Shown here: piece after piece, positions 37,618 through 48,172 of the stretch
Position numbering within the stretch: position 1 is the first letter of the stretch
How the letters are laid out: every line of letters starts with the position of its first letter
Origin: Muribaculaceae bacterium
Lineage (GTDB): Bacteria > Bacteroidota > Bacteroidia > Bacteroidales > Muribaculaceae
Reading direction: 5' to 3'
DNA length: 64,000 nucleotides
Assembly: GCA_022510425.1 (NCBI GenBank)
Contig: JAFLTO010000002.1
Span: 205,056 to 269,055 of the forward strand
The notes under the pieces: generated by a model
The model's database searches: none
What the model saw: only the letters and a program-made list of their open reading frames with translations
Told to the model about the DNA's origin: nothing
Program-made: the position numbers and the translations under genes

Positions 37618-38936
37618 GGTATAAAATATTTGTTTTGATAGCATTGGTGGCTTCTTTGATGCCAATGCATTCCTATGCTTCTTCCGACAGTGAAGACGGA
37701 CAGGTCAATGTGAAAGAAATTATTTTCCATCACCTGGGCGACGGTTATGGATGGGAAGTACCTTTCAGTCATGTCTATCGTATTCCTCTCCCGGTTATAG
37801 TCAGAGCTGAAGACGGCACATGGATAAGCTTCTCTTCACATAAACTACAGGAATATGTTAGAATCACCAATGAGAAAACCGGTGAGGAGGAATTGGTTGC
37901 CGAACCAAGAATAGTAACTATTGAAAAAAATGGCAAAACCTATCAATTTATCCTTGCTCATGTAAGTAAACACAAGAATAAAGTAGTTCAAATTTTCCCT
38001 CTTTCTCCTGAAGAGGAAGCTCGAGTAAAAGCAGAAGCTAAGAATAATCCGCAAATACAGGGAGACGTTGACAAAGCTGAAGCTATTATCGGTGGATACG
38101 CAGGATTTAATGAAGTTTACTACCGTGAATACAAACCTCACGATATTTCTATAACAAAAAACGTGCTCGCGCTTCTTATAGCTGCCGTAATCGTAACTGC
38201 TATGGTGATGTCGGTCGTTTGGTTCTATGCACGAAAAGGTATGAAAGCACCTCGAAAAGGTGTAGGATTCATGGAGATGCTTATTGATTTTATTTACACA
38301 GGGGTAATAAAATCTACTTTGCACGACCGAGCACGTAAATATGCCCCTTTCCTACTCACTTGCTTCTTCTTTATACTTGTGATGAATTTAGTAGGGTTGA
38401 TCGTGATTTTCCCCGGTGGTGCAAACCTAACAGGTAATATTGCAATTACATTGGTGTTGGCAGTGCTTGTGTTCATCATTACTAACGTGATGGGTTCCAA
38501 ACATTATTGGAAGGAAATTTTCTGGCCTGATGTACCTCTTTTCCTCAAGTTCCCGATTCCAATCATGCAATTCATTGAAATCTTCGGCATCTTTACAAAA
38601 CCGGCTGCATTATGTGTTCGTCTATTCGCCAATATGATGGGTGGCCATATGATTGTCATTACTTTGACTTTACTGATTTTCATTTTCGCAGCGTTTGGTG
38701 CAATTGCCGCAGGAGGCTCAGTATTTATTTCTGTTCTCTTCTCTATATTTATGCTTTGCCTCGATGTATTGGTGAGTTTCATCCAGGCATATGTGTTCAC
38801 TCTCCTTGCCACAATCTTTATCTCTATGAGTACAGACAAAGGTCATGGACACGAAGCTCACAAGGCGGAAAATGAAAACCATGAACTGGAATCTCAAATA
38901 TCAGAAACCTCTGACGTAAAAGTAGAAACAACTTAA
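37605..38936 (+). CDS. atpB: F1Fo ATP synthase subunit a
   Basis: Fo subunit a, with half-channels for protons, of 443 aa. It begins with a signal peptide (MRLLRYKIFVLIALVASLMPMHSYA) and an unusually long hydrophilic periplasmic segment (to about residue 180), followed by the TM core. The essential Arg is in PAALCVRLFANMMGGHM. The C-terminal tail is rich in His and Glu. A cleaved N-terminal extension is typical for Bacteroidota subunit a. ATG 37605 lies within the end of atpC. Confidence 0.94.
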   Translation: MRLLRYKIFVLIALVASLMPMHSYASSDSEDGQVNVKEIIFHHLGDGYGWEVPFSHVYRIPLPVIVRAEDGTWISFSSHKLQEYVRITNEKTGEEELVAEPRIVTIEKNGKTYQFILAHVSKHKNKVVQIFPLSPEEEARVKAEAKNNPQIQGDVDKAEAIIGGYAGFNEVYYREYKPHDISITKNVLALLIAAVIVTAMVMSVVWFYARKGMKAPRKGVGFMEMLIDFIYTGVIKSTLHDRARKYAPFLLTCFFFILVMNLVGLIVIFPGGANLTGNIAITLVLAVLVFIITNVMGSKHYWKEIFWPDVPLFLKFPIPIMQFIEIFGIFTKPAALCVRLFANMMGGHMIVITLTLLIFIFAAFGAIAAGGSVFISVLFSIFMLCLDVLVSFIQAYVFTLLATIFISMSTDKGHGHEAHKAENENHELESQISETSDVKVETT

Positions 38937-39000
38937 ACATCACATAAAATAGCTAATACAGCTAAAAACAACAATAAGGATAAAAACAATAACAACTTAA

Positions 39001-39258
<258 letters not shown>

Positions 39259-39362
39259 TCTTACGTTTTTCATATTAGAGACTTTAATCTATAAACTAAT
39301 AGACTTATAAGTTTCTGTATTACTAAACTACAAAGCCTAATTCAACATTTAAACCAAACAAC

Positions 39363-39857
39363 ATGGAACTATTCACTCCTGATTTCGGGTTAATTTTCTG
39401 GATGTTCATATCCTTCATCATTCTCTTTGTGGTGCTTGCCATATGGGGATGGCCCGTGATTCTTAAAAATATGGACCAAAGGGCCGACACAATCGATAAG
39501 GGAGTGGAATATGCCCGTGAAGCAAAGGAACAGCTCGACAATGCGAAAGCCGCCGCTCAAAAATATATGGACGAGGCCCAGCAGCAACAGGCTGAAATGT
39601 TGAGAGAAGCTGCAAGAATGAAAACACAGCTTATTGAAGAAGCAAGAAAAGAAGCTTCCGATGAAGCCAAGAAGGTGATGGATGCTGCACGTGTATCTAT
39701 CGAACAACAACGTAAAGAGGCTGAACTCCAATTTCGTAATGAGGTGAGTAAGTTCTCTCTCGACATTGCCGAAAAAATGGTGAGAGGTAATCTTTCCGAT
39801 GATAAGAGTCACCACGCTTTGGTGGATAAAATGCTTGACGAAATACAGAGCAACTGA
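39363..39857 (+). CDS. atpF: F1Fo ATP synthase subunit b
   Basis: The peripheral stalk subunit of 164 aa has one N-terminal TM helix (FGLIFWMFISFIILFVVLAIWGW) followed by a long charged coiled coil rich in Ala, Gln, Glu and Lys (about 35-150). The DNGWPVI-like turn after the membrane is conserved as GWPVILKNMDQRAD. Its stop overlaps the atpH ATG by one base. Confidence 0.95.
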   Translation: MELFTPDFGLIFWMFISFIILFVVLAIWGWPVILKNMDQRADTIDKGVEYAREAKEQLDNAKAAAQKYMDEAQQQQAEMLREAARMKTQLIEEARKEASDEAKKVMDAARVSIEQQRKEAELQFRNEVSKFSLDIAEKMVRGNLSDDKSHHALVDKMLDEIQSN

Positions 39858-40393
39858 TGGACAACGGGCTTATACCACGCAGATACGCTAAGGCGCTTTA
39901 TAAATTTGCCTTGGAAAAAGGTGAGACTAAAAGAATTTATGACCTCTCAAAACAGGTGATTGAATCTTTTAGGGAAAATCCTGATTTGCAAAAGGTGCTT
40001 TCTAATCCTTTTATCAGCGACGCCGATAAAGAAAATTTACTCCTCTCGGCCGCCGGTGAGAAAGACGAGATTTTTGATCAGTTTGTTAAACTTATAATCT
40101 CCCAGAAAAGGGTGGAGTTTGCACAAGCCATGATGTTGGCCTATCGTGATATTTATCGTAAGGAAAATCATATTTCCCAGGCTAAGATCACCACAGCTTC
40201 AAAACTTGACGAATCAAGGATGAAAAAGCTCAGACAACTCGTCACTGATGCTTTTAAAGATTCTCAGCTCGAATTTTCGGAAGCAGTGGATCCCTCGTTG
40301 ATCGGAGGGTTTGTCATAGATGTGGATTCTGTCAGAATGGACGCATCTTTGAGCCATGAACTTGAACAACTACGTCAAACACTTTTAAGTTAA
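39857..40393 (+). CDS. atpH: F1Fo ATP synthase subunit delta
   Basis: The 178-aa delta subunit connects F1 to the peripheral stalk. It has the N-terminal helical domain (RRYAKALYKFALEKGETKRIYDL) and the C-terminal signature DPSLIGGFVIDVDSVRMDASLSHELEQLR. It overlaps atpF (ATG inside TGATGG) and is followed by atpA after 5 bp. Confidence 0.95.
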   Translation: MDNGLIPRRYAKALYKFALEKGETKRIYDLSKQVIESFRENPDLQKVLSNPFISDADKENLLLSAAGEKDEIFDQFVKLIISQKRVEFAQAMMLAYRDIYRKENHISQAKITTASKLDESRMKKLRQLVTDAFKDSQLEFSEAVDPSLIGGFVIDVDSVRMDASLSHELEQLRQTLLS

Positions 40394-40398
40394 GATAA

Positions 40399-41973
40399 GT
40401 GATGCTAAATCCCAGTGAAATATCTGATATATTAAAGAAACAACTTGAGAACGTTTCCTCGAAAGCTAAATTCGAGGAAAAAGGCACCGTGCTTGAAGTG
40501 GGTGACGGTGTTGCCCATGTATATGGGCTCGAAAACGTTCGTTCCAATGAACTCGTGGAGTTTGAAAACGGCGTGAAAGGGGTGGCTCTCAACCTTGAGG
40601 AAAGCAACGTGGGCGTTGTGTTGCTCAATAATGTTAACGATGTCACTGAAAACATGTCGGTGAAACGAACCGGGGAAATCGCCTCAATCCCTGTTGGTGA
40701 AGGGCTACTTGGGCGTGTTATTAATATCCTTGGCGAACCTATCGACGGTAAAGGACCCATCGAAGGTAAACTTATAAATATGCCTCTCGAAAGAAAGGCG
40801 CCGGGAGTTATTTTCCGTCAACCCGTTAACCAACCTCTGCAAACAGGTATAAAAGCTGTCGACGCTATGATCCCAATCGGCCGCGGACAACGTGAGCTTA
40901 TCATCGGCGACCGCCAGATCGGTAAAACTGCGATAGCAATTGATACTATAATCAACCAACGTCAAAATTATCTTGACGGTAAACCTGTGTATTGTATCTA
41001 TGTGGCTATCGGACAGAAAGGTTCCACCATCGCATCTTTGGTTCATACACTTGAGAAATATGGGGCTATGGAATACACTGTAGTAGTGGCAGCAAGTGCT
41101 TCAGATTCCGCTTCTATGAGATATTACAGCCCGTTTGCCGGCGTTGCTATCGGTGAATATTTCCGTGACACGGGCAGGGATGCCCTGATTGTTTACGACG
41201 ACCTATCTAAGCAGGCGGTTGCTTATCGTGAAATTTCTCTTATCCTTAAACGTCCTTCAGGTCGTGAAGCATATCCCGGTGATATTTTCTATCTCCATTC
41301 ACGTCTTCTTGAACGTGCGGCTAAAATAATCGACAATCAAGAAGTGGCTTCAAATATGAACGACCTCCCGGAGGTGCTTAAGCCTATAGTGAAAGGTGGC
41401 GGTTCGCTAACTGCTCTTCCAATCATCGAAACACAAGCGGGCGACGTGTCAGCTTATATTCCAACTAACGTTATCTCAATCACCGACGGCCAGATCTTCC
41501 TTGAGACAAGTCTGTTTAACCAAGGTATCCGTCCCGCGATCAACGTTGGTATATCAGTTTCCCGTGTGGGTGGTAACGCACAGATCAAGGCGATGAAAAA
41601 AGTGGCCGGTACTCTTAAAATTGCACAGGCTCAGTTCCGCGAACTTGAGGCATTCACCAAATTCGGTGGAGATATCGACCCTGTTACTGCTAAGGTAATT
41701 GACCGTGGTCGTAAGAACCAACAGCTTCTTATCCAACCTCAATATCAGCCATGGCCCGTAGAAAACGAAATCGCTGTAATATATTGTGGGGTTAACGGCC
41801 TTCTCGAAAATGTGCCTCTTGATAAAGTGAAGGAATTCGAAGGCTTGTTTATACAATTGCTTAAGGCTAAACATCCCGAGGTGCTCGAAACTTTGAAAAA
41901 AGGCATCCTTAATGATGAAGTAGAGCAGAAACTTAAAGAGAGTGCTGCTGAAATCTCTGCAAGATATAAGTAA
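40399..41973 (+). CDS. atpA: F1Fo ATP synthase subunit alpha
   Basis: Non-catalytic nucleotide-binding F1 subunit of 524 aa. It has the P-loop [31 protein letters not shown] (Walker B region), [25 protein letters not shown], and the alpha-family [14 protein letters not shown]...AQ motif. ATG at 40402 is an alternative start (MLNPSEI). It is followed by atpG after 37 bp. Confidence 0.97.
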   Translation: MMLNPSEISDILKKQLENVSSKAKFEEKGTVLEVGDGVAHVYGLENVRSNELVEFENGVKGVALNLEESNVGVVLLNNVNDVTENMSVKRTGEIASIPVGEGLLGRVINILGEPIDGKGPIEGKLINMPLERKAPGVIFRQPVNQPLQTGIKAVDAMIPIGRGQRELIIGDRQIGKTAIAIDTIINQRQNYLDGKPVYCIYVAIGQKGSTIASLVHTLEKYGAMEYTVVVAASASDSASMRYYSPFAGVAIGEYFRDTGRDALIVYDDLSKQAVAYREISLILKRPSGREAYPGDIFYLHSRLLERAAKIIDNQEVASNMNDLPEVLKPIVKGGGSLTALPIIETQAGDVSAYIPTNVISITDGQIFLETSLFNQGIRPAINVGISVSRVGGNAQIKAMKKVAGTLKIAQAQFRELEAFTKFGGDIDPVTAKVIDRGRKNQQLLIQPQYQPWPVENEIAVIYCGVNGLLENVPLDKVKEFEGLFIQLLKAKHPEVLETLKKGILNDEVEQKLKESAAEISARYK

Positions 41974-42010
41974 GTTTAAACTATAATCTTTGAACTTCAA
42001 ACTTTATTAA

Positions 42011-42901
42011 ATGGCTACGCTCAAAGCGTTAAGATTAAGAATTGGTTCAGTTTCCTCCAGTGAGAAGATCACCGGGGCTATGAAGATGATATCTTCCGCT
42101 AAGGTCCATAAAAATGAAATGGAGCTCAAGCGCCTACTGCCTTTCCGGCAACAGGTAGACTCCATTATGGCTCACCTGCTTGCCACAGGCCTGGAGTTTG
42201 ATTCCCCTCTTATAACAAAGAGAGATGTTAAAAAAGCCTCCATCGTGGTGTTTGGTAGCGACGACGGTCTTTGCGGTGCCTATAATATTAATATTTTCAA
42301 ATATCTGCTTACTCAGTTGAGAATGATACGTGAACAACATGCTAATGTTGAAATCACTGTTATTCCTGTGGGTAAAAAAATTGCCAATGCTGCCAAGAAA
42401 TTGGATCTGCCTTGGGTAAAAATTGAACACCCCGGAGAAGGTGTGGATTCTAAAATGCCGGCCGAAACGGTCAACGATTTCACAAACGGACTAAAAGAAA
42501 AATTCCAAGATGGAACTTATGATTTAGTCCAGACTGTGTATATGCGTTTCATTTCTATGAGCAAACAGAGACCACAAACCGAAACTCTTTTCCCGGTAAG
42601 TCCTGTTGTAAAATCTGAAGGATTGCAAGATAAGAAAGATGATAATAAGTTCTATCTTTTTGAACCAGATCCCGACAGTATCTTCAATGAGGTGCTTCCT
42701 ATGTTTGTGCTTTCCACCATGCAGGAAATCACCATAGAAAATCGTGCTTCTGAACAGGCCGCCAGAGTGATGGCCATGCAAAGTGCTAACGATAACGCAA
42801 AGAAACTTCTTGAAGAATTGCAACTTGAATATAACAAACTCCGTCAGCAGGCAATCACCACTGAATTGCTTGATATTCTCGGCGGCCAAACTGAAAGATA
42901 A
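42011..42901 (+). CDS. atpG: F1Fo ATP synthase subunit gamma
   Basis: The central rotor shaft of 296 aa has N- and C-terminal helices forming the antiparallel coiled coil: ALRLRIGSVSSSEKITGAMKMISSAK at the start and ASEQAARVMAMQSANDNAKKLLEEL near the end. GSDDGLCGAYNINIF marks the Rossmann-like middle domain. It is the last ATP synthase gene; nuoI follows after 59 bp of A/C-rich sequence with a TAGCTTTTAAAGCTA near-palindrome but no clear promoter or terminator. Confidence 0.95.
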   Translation: MATLKALRLRIGSVSSSEKITGAMKMISSAKVHKNEMELKRLLPFRQQVDSIMAHLLATGLEFDSPLITKRDVKKASIVVFGSDDGLCGAYNINIFKYLLTQLRMIREQHANVEITVIPVGKKIANAAKKLDLPWVKIEHPGEGVDSKMPAETVNDFTNGLKEKFQDGTYDLVQTVYMRFISMSKQRPQTETLFPVSPVVKSEGLQDKKDDNKFYLFEPDPDSIFNEVLPMFVLSTMQEITIENRASEQAARVMAMQSANDNAKKLLEELQLEYNKLRQQAITTELLDILGGQTER

Positions 42902-42960
42902 AATAATAATAGCTTTTAAAGCTATAAAAACAATAACAACAATAACAACCAAACCAATTA

Positions 42961-43701
42961 ATGGGTAGCATAAAGGAATATTTCACGGAAGCCGCCAAAG
43001 GTCTTAAAAGCCTTGTAGACGGAATGGTGGTGACCGGAAAAGAACTCGTGACTCCAAAAATCACTGAGCAGTACCCCGAAAATCGTGCCACATTGCAGAT
43101 TGCTGACAGGTTTAGGGCTGAGCTGACACTGATTTATGACAAGGAAGGTAGACACAAATGTATCGGTTGTGGTATTTGCCAGATGAACTGTCCTAACGGC
43201 ACCATACAGCTTACCACTAAAATGGTTGACCTTCCGGATGGCAAAAAGAAAAGAAAACTTGATAAATATATGTACGACCTGGGTAGCTGCACTTTCTGTA
43301 TGCTTTGTGTCACGACATGCCCCCAGGATGCTCTGGAGTTTTCTAACGATTTCGAACAAGCCACTTTCACGAGAAACTCTTTGGTGAAACAGTTGAATTA
43401 TCGTCCTGAACCTAAAGACGAGCCGGCAACTCCTCCAAAACCGGCTATTGATCCGGAAAAATTGGCTAAGATTAAAGCTGAGGCTCTTGCCAAGGCAGCT
43501 AAGATAAAAGCCGAAAGAGAAGCCGCAGCTGCTGCAGGAGCTTCTGCTGATACTTCTAATTCCGTTGAAAAACAAAAACCTGATTCTTCATCAACTCCAA
43601 CTCCTTCTGCTGAAGACAAAAAGAGTCTCGGAGACAATCAGGATAAACAACCTCCTACAAATAATCTCGGAGAGACCCCTCAGTCGGAGGACAAAAACTA
43701 A
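42961..43701 (+). CDS. nuoI: NADH-quinone oxidoreductase subunit I with long C-terminal tail
   Basis: NuoI carries clusters N6a and N6b: CIGCGICQMNCP (Cys67, 70, 73, 77) and CTFCMLCVTTCP (Cys110, 113, 116, 120), which feed electrons to NuoB. The ferredoxin core ends near residue 150. About 95 further residues are low-complexity: an Ala/Lys/Glu helix-prone stretch (165-195), then a Ser/Pro/Asn/Asp tail. Standard NuoI is about 150-180 aa, so the 246-aa length is due to this tail, whose role is unknown. Confidence 0.94.
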   Translation: MGSIKEYFTEAAKGLKSLVDGMVVTGKELVTPKITEQYPENRATLQIADRFRAELTLIYDKEGRHKCIGCGICQMNCPNGTIQLTTKMVDLPDGKKKRKLDKYMYDLGSCTFCMLCVTTCPQDALEFSNDFEQATFTRNSLVKQLNYRPEPKDEPATPPKPAIDPEKLAKIKAEALAKAAKIKAEREAAAAAGASADTSNSVEKQKPDSSSTPTPSAEDKKSLGDNQDKQPPTNNLGETPQSEDKN

Positions 43702-43761
43702 CCCATTCCATCAACCACTGACAGGTTGAACTAACCAGAGAAAAACAACTAACTTAACATA

Positions 43762-44292
43762 ATGGATTCTGTAGGTAATATAGTTCTATATTTTTGCGTC
43801 GCAATTTGCCTTTTAATTTTTTCTATTAAGGCTGTCACCGCAAAAAAGATACTTAGAGCAGCCACTTATCTCTTGTTTGTGCTTCTGGGCACTGCTATTT
43901 TCTATTTTCAGATGGGATATCAGTTCCTCGGTGCAGTGCAAATCGCCGTTTATGCCGGAGGTATTATGGTGCTGTTTGTTTTCGCAATTTTGCTTACAAA
44001 TAAGCCCAACGAGCAAGACGCAGCTGGTAAGAGACATCGTAAACTATGGGGATTCCTCGTCGCGGCTGCATCTCTTATTCTATTAATTTTCGCAATTTTC
44101 TACATGCCGTTGATCCACGGTCTTTCTTTGGAACAATGTCTGGCTGCAAGCAACACTATTACGATGCATGATATTGGTGTGGCTTTCACCGGTGGCGAAA
44201 GATTCCAATATCTCCTTCCTTTTGAAGCTATAAGTGTGCTTCTCTTGGCATGTATAATAGGCGGTGTCACTATCGCTCGTAAAGAAGTTTAA
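43762..44292 (+). CDS. nuoJ: NADH-quinone oxidoreductase subunit J
   Basis: This 176-aa membrane subunit has five TM helices. The conserved AVQIAVYAGGIMVLFVFAILL (TM3, with its pi-bulge glycines) and the preceding RAATYLL...F.MGYQFLG are typical. It lies 60 bp after nuoI and 5 bp before nuoK. Confidence 0.95.
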   Translation: MDSVGNIVLYFCVAICLLIFSIKAVTAKKILRAATYLLFVLLGTAIFYFQMGYQFLGAVQIAVYAGGIMVLFVFAILLTNKPNEQDAAGKRHRKLWGFLVAAASLILLIFAIFYMPLIHGLSLEQCLAASNTITMHDIGVAFTGGERFQYLLPFEAISVLLLACIIGGVTIARKEV

Positions 44293-44297
44293 GCATT

Positions 44298-44609
44298 ATG
44301 GATTTAAGTATGTTATGGTATCTGGTGCCCAGCGTTATTATGTTCGTATGCGGCATCTATGGTTTTATGACGAGAAAAAACCTTATAGCAATATTGATAT
44401 CTCTTGAGCTGATGCTCAACAGCGCTGACTTGAATTTCGTGATCTTCAATCGTTACCTTTTCCCGGGCAGCATGGAAGGTATGATCTTCACTCTTTTCGC
44501 TGTGGCACTTGCAGCTGCTGAAACAGCTATTGCTATCGCAATTATTATAAATATCTATCGTGCGGTGGGCAACACCGACATCAATGAAGTTAAACAAATG
44601 AGATTTTAA
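44298..44609 (+). CDS. nuoK: NADH-quinone oxidoreductase subunit K
   Basis: This 103-aa three-TM antiporter-like subunit has the two key membrane acids in LISLELMLNSADLNFV (TM2) and AAAETAIAIAIIINIYR (TM3). nuoL begins 3 bp after its stop. Confidence 0.96.
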   Translation: MDLSMLWYLVPSVIMFVCGIYGFMTRKNLIAILISLELMLNSADLNFVIFNRYLFPGSMEGMIFTLFAVALAAAETAIAIAIIINIYRAVGNTDINEVKQMRF

Positions 44610-44612
44610 GAT

Positions 44613-46556
44613 ATGGAGGCAACTATTCCTATTCTAATCCTTGCGTTTCCTCTTTTCACATTCCTGCTTTTAGGTTTGTTGGGAATGAAGATGTCGCATA
44701 AGGTGGCAGGATTTATTGGCATAGCTATGTTGGGTACCACTGCAGTGCTTGCCTATATAGTGGCCTGCACTTATTATTTCAGCGGTGACCCGGCATTTAT
44801 TTTTGAGGGTGTGCGGCAGCAATATCAAGTGTTTGATGTCACTTGGCTTGCATTTACTCAAACATTGGTAGTGAAACTCGGTTTCCTTTTGGATCCTATA
44901 TCTGCGTTGATGCTGGTGGTGATCACGACAATTTCATTCATGGTTCACCTTTACAGCTGGGGATATATGGAAGGAGAACATGGTTTCCAAAGATATTATG
45001 CGTTCCTTTCTCTCTTCACTTTCTCGATGCTCGGACTTGTTGTGGCTACCAATATTTTCCAGATGTATATTTTCTGGGAGCTTGTGGGTGTTTCATCCTA
45101 CCTTCTCATTGGTTTCTTCTACAAACTTCCAAGTGCTGTATCAGCATCAAAGAAAGCTTTTATCGTTACAAGGTTCGCCGACCTCGGTTTCCTTATCGGT
45201 ATCCTCTTGCTTTCATACTATACTGATACTTTCAATTTCATCGAACTCACTCAGAATCCTGAATTGGTATTAGGAACCACAGGTGGTGCCACATATATGG
45301 GTGCTTCAGTATTGACTGTTGCTATGGTGCTTATATTCACCGGTGGTATGGGTAAGTCAGCAATGATGCCTTTACATATCTGGCTGCCGGATGCAATGGA
45401 AGGTCCAACTCCCGTATCTGCTCTTATACACGCCGCTACAATGGTTGTGGCAGGTGTGTATCTTGTAGCAAGAATGTTCCCGCTTTATTGCGTGGTAGAC
45501 ACTTCTCTCACTTTCATTTGCTGTGTGGGTGCAATCACGGCTTTCTATGCCGCTATGGTAGCTTGTGCTCAAACTGACATTAAGAGAATTCTTGCATTCT
45601 CAACAATCTCTCAGATTGCCTTTATGATGGTGTCTCTCGGCGTTGCTTACGATCAACCGATTGAGGGAGTTCATTATTCTGGATTAGGTTACATGGCAGG
45701 TATGTTCCACCTCTTTACACATGCTATGTTTAAAGCCCTCCTGTTCCTTGGAGCCGGCGCTCTCATCCATGCTGTACACAGCAATGAATACACAGCAATG
45801 GGTGGTTTGAGAAAATATATGCCTATTACTCATTGGACTTTTCTTATCGGGTGTCTTGCTATTGCAGGTATCTGGCCATTTGCAGGTTTCTTCTCGAAAG
45901 ACGAGATGTTGGCTGCTATGTTCAACCGTCATTGGTTCTGGGGAGCCTGGATGACTATGGTGGCAGGTCTCACCGCCTTCTATATGTTCCGTCTTTATTT
46001 CCTCGTTTTCTGGGGGCAAGAGAATCCTCATTATAAAGAACACAAACCTCATGACGGCCCTTGGCAGATGTCACTGCCTTTGATTATTCTTGCCGCTGTA
46101 TCTATCTGTGCAGGATGGATTCAGTTCGGTGAATTCGTAACTTGGAACGGAGAACCTTATCATATCCATATCGAAGCACCAGTGGCCTGTACAAGTTTGA
46201 TCGTGGCTTGTGTCGGAATCGGTCTTGCAGCCCTGATGTATATGAAACCGAACAATCTCCCCGCTCAGTTCAAGAATGCTTGGCCAGCCTTTTGGAAAGC
46301 TGCTAACAGAAGATTCTACTGGGATGAAATCTATATGTTCATCACTCATAAGATTATCTTCAATATCATCTGTAAGAGCATTGCATGGTTCGACCGTCAT
46401 GTGATAGATGCCACTATGGATGGTTTCGCGAAGGTCACTCAAAGTGTTTCATTTAGAATCAGAGGAATGCAGAGTGGAGAAGTACAAAGTTATGTAGGAT
46501 GGTATATCACCGGTGCTATTGTGCTCGCCGGTATAGCTTGGCTCTGCTTCGCTTAA
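44613..46556 (+). CDS. nuoL: NADH-quinone oxidoreductase subunit L
   Basis: Proton-pumping antiporter-type subunit of 647 aa with about 16 TM helices. Conserved features are FWELVGVSSYLLIGF (TM5 Glu), MPLHIWLPDAMEGPTPVSALIHAATMVVAGVYL (TM7-8), HLFTHAMFKALLFLGAGALIHA and the long C-terminal lateral helix region (FYWDEIYMFI...). Length and order before nuoM are standard. Confidence 0.97.
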   Translation: MEATIPILILAFPLFTFLLLGLLGMKMSHKVAGFIGIAMLGTTAVLAYIVACTYYFSGDPAFIFEGVRQQYQVFDVTWLAFTQTLVVKLGFLLDPISALMLVVITTISFMVHLYSWGYMEGEHGFQRYYAFLSLFTFSMLGLVVATNIFQMYIFWELVGVSSYLLIGFFYKLPSAVSASKKAFIVTRFADLGFLIGILLLSYYTDTFNFIELTQNPELVLGTTGGATYMGASVLTVAMVLIFTGGMGKSAMMPLHIWLPDAMEGPTPVSALIHAATMVVAGVYLVARMFPLYCVVDTSLTFICCVGAITAFYAAMVACAQTDIKRILAFSTISQIAFMMVSLGVAYDQPIEGVHYSGLGYMAGMFHLFTHAMFKALLFLGAGALIHAVHSNEYTAMGGLRKYMPITHWTFLIGCLAIAGIWPFAGFFSKDEMLAAMFNRHWFWGAWMTMVAGLTAFYMFRLYFLVFWGQENPHYKEHKPHDGPWQMSLPLIILAAVSICAGWIQFGEFVTWNGEPYHIHIEAPVACTSLIVACVGIGLAALMYMKPNNLPAQFKNAWPAFWKAANRRFYWDEIYMFITHKIIFNIICKSIAWFDRHVIDATMDGFAKVTQSVSFRIRGMQSGEVQSYVGWYITGAIVLAGIAWLCFA

Positions 46557-46615
46557 ATATACTCATAACAACCCAACAACAATAAAACAACAACGACAAC
46601 AACTAACTCAACATC

Positions 46616-48133
46616 ATGTTTGACAATATATTAATTTGGTTCGTGGTTATCCCAATCGCTATGATGGCGGGATTGGGCCTTTGCCAAAACAGCGGTATGA
46701 AAGCTATACGTGCTGTCATGGTGGTTTGTTCCACTGTTTTGTTGGCCCTGGCTATCTGGCTTTGTTGTGATTTCCTTCGCCTAAGGGAAATGGGCGTCAC
46801 AGATGAAATGCTTTTCACGGGTAGCTGGATGTGGTATGCTCCACTTAATATTCATCTGGCTGTAGGTGTAGATGGTATCTCCGTTCTGATGATTCTCCTC
46901 TCTGCAATCATCGTTTTCGCTGGTACTTTCGCATCATGGAAAATTAACCCGTTGCCCAAGAATTTCTTCCTCTGGTATGCTTTGCTTAGCACAGGTGTAT
47001 TCGGATTCTTCATCTCTATTGACATCTTCACGATGTTCATGTTCTATGAAGTGGCGCTTATTCCGATGTATCTCCTTATCGGTGTGTGGGGAACCGGCAG
47101 AAAAGAATACTCTGCAATGAAACTTACCCTTATGCTAATGGGTGGTTCTGCATTCCTGATGCTCGGGTTGCTTGGTATTTTCTGGCATAGCGCTCCTGAA
47201 GGTGGTCAGCTTACCTGGAATATTCTTGAGATTTCTCATAATGCAGCCATCGATCCTAATTGGCAATACATGCTGTTTTGTTTCACTTTTGTTGGGTTCG
47301 GTGTGTTGGGTGCTATGTTCCCGTTCCACACCTGGAGCCCCGACGGTCACGCAAGTGCACCAACGGCAGTTTCAATGCTTCACGCAGGAGTACTTATGAA
47401 ACTTGGAGGCTATGGTTGCTTCCGTATCGCAATCTTCCTTTTGCCTCAAGCTGCCAACGAACTTGCCTGGATATTTATCATACTCACGGGTATTAGTATC
47501 GTATATGGTGCATTCTCTGCTTGCGTACAAACCGACCTTAAATACATCAACGCTTATTCTTCAGTGTCACACTGCGGCATGGTGCTCTTCGCGATCTTGA
47601 TGCTTAATGCCACGGCAATGACCGGTGCTATTATGCAGATGCTCTCTCATGGTTTGATGACAGCTCTCTTCTTTGCTCTTATCGGTATGATCTATGGAAG
47701 AACACACACTCGTGACATTCGCCAGATGGGTGGTTTGATGAGAATAATGCCTTATTTGGGTGTTTGTTATATGATAGCCGGTTTTGCTTCCCTTGGTCTT
47801 CCCGGTCTCTCCGGTTTTGTGGCTGAAATGACTATTTTCTTCGGTGCATTCCAGGATTCTGATGTATTCCACAGAATATTCGTGATCTGTGCGACCACCG
47901 CTATAGTTATTACAGCAGTTTATATCCTTCGTGTTGTGGGTAAGTTGCTTCTCGGTCCTGTTCAGGATGACCATCATCTATCGTTGACCGATGCAACATG
48001 GTTTGAACGTCTCGCTACTGTCACTTTGATCCTCTGTATTGCAGGTATCGGTTGTTTCCCCAACTGGATCAACGAGGCTATCAACCATAGTTTCACTCCC
48101 ATTATTAATGCCCTCCAGGCAAGTGTGTTTTAA
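46616..48133 (+). CDS. nuoM: NADH-quinone oxidoreductase subunit M
   Basis: Antiporter-type pump subunit of 505 aa. YEVALIPMYLLIGVWG carries the TM5 Glu, and FPFHTWSPDGHASAPTAVSMLHAGVLMKLGGYG and MLSHGLMTALFFALIGMIYGRTHTRD are diagnostic for NuoM. It starts 59 bp after nuoL behind an AC-rich, G-poor leader (ACAACAACGACAACAAC). Confidence 0.97.
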   Translation: MFDNILIWFVVIPIAMMAGLGLCQNSGMKAIRAVMVVCSTVLLALAIWLCCDFLRLREMGVTDEMLFTGSWMWYAPLNIHLAVGVDGISVLMILLSAIIVFAGTFASWKINPLPKNFFLWYALLSTGVFGFFISIDIFTMFMFYEVALIPMYLLIGVWGTGRKEYSAMKLTLMLMGGSAFLMLGLLGIFWHSAPEGGQLTWNILEISHNAAIDPNWQYMLFCFTFVGFGVLGAMFPFHTWSPDGHASAPTAVSMLHAGVLMKLGGYGCFRIAIFLLPQAANELAWIFIILTGISIVYGAFSACVQTDLKYINAYSSVSHCGMVLFAILMLNATAMTGAIMQMLSHGLMTALFFALIGMIYGRTHTRDIRQMGGLMRIMPYLGVCYMIAGFASLGLPGLSGFVAEMTIFFGAFQDSDVFHRIFVICATTAIVITAVYILRVVGKLLLGPVQDDHHLSLTDATWFERLATVTLILCIAGIGCFPNWINEAINHSFTPIINALQASVF

Positions 48134-48172
48134 TGATTGAATGTTTGACAAGATAAAACAAGCGATTTTACG

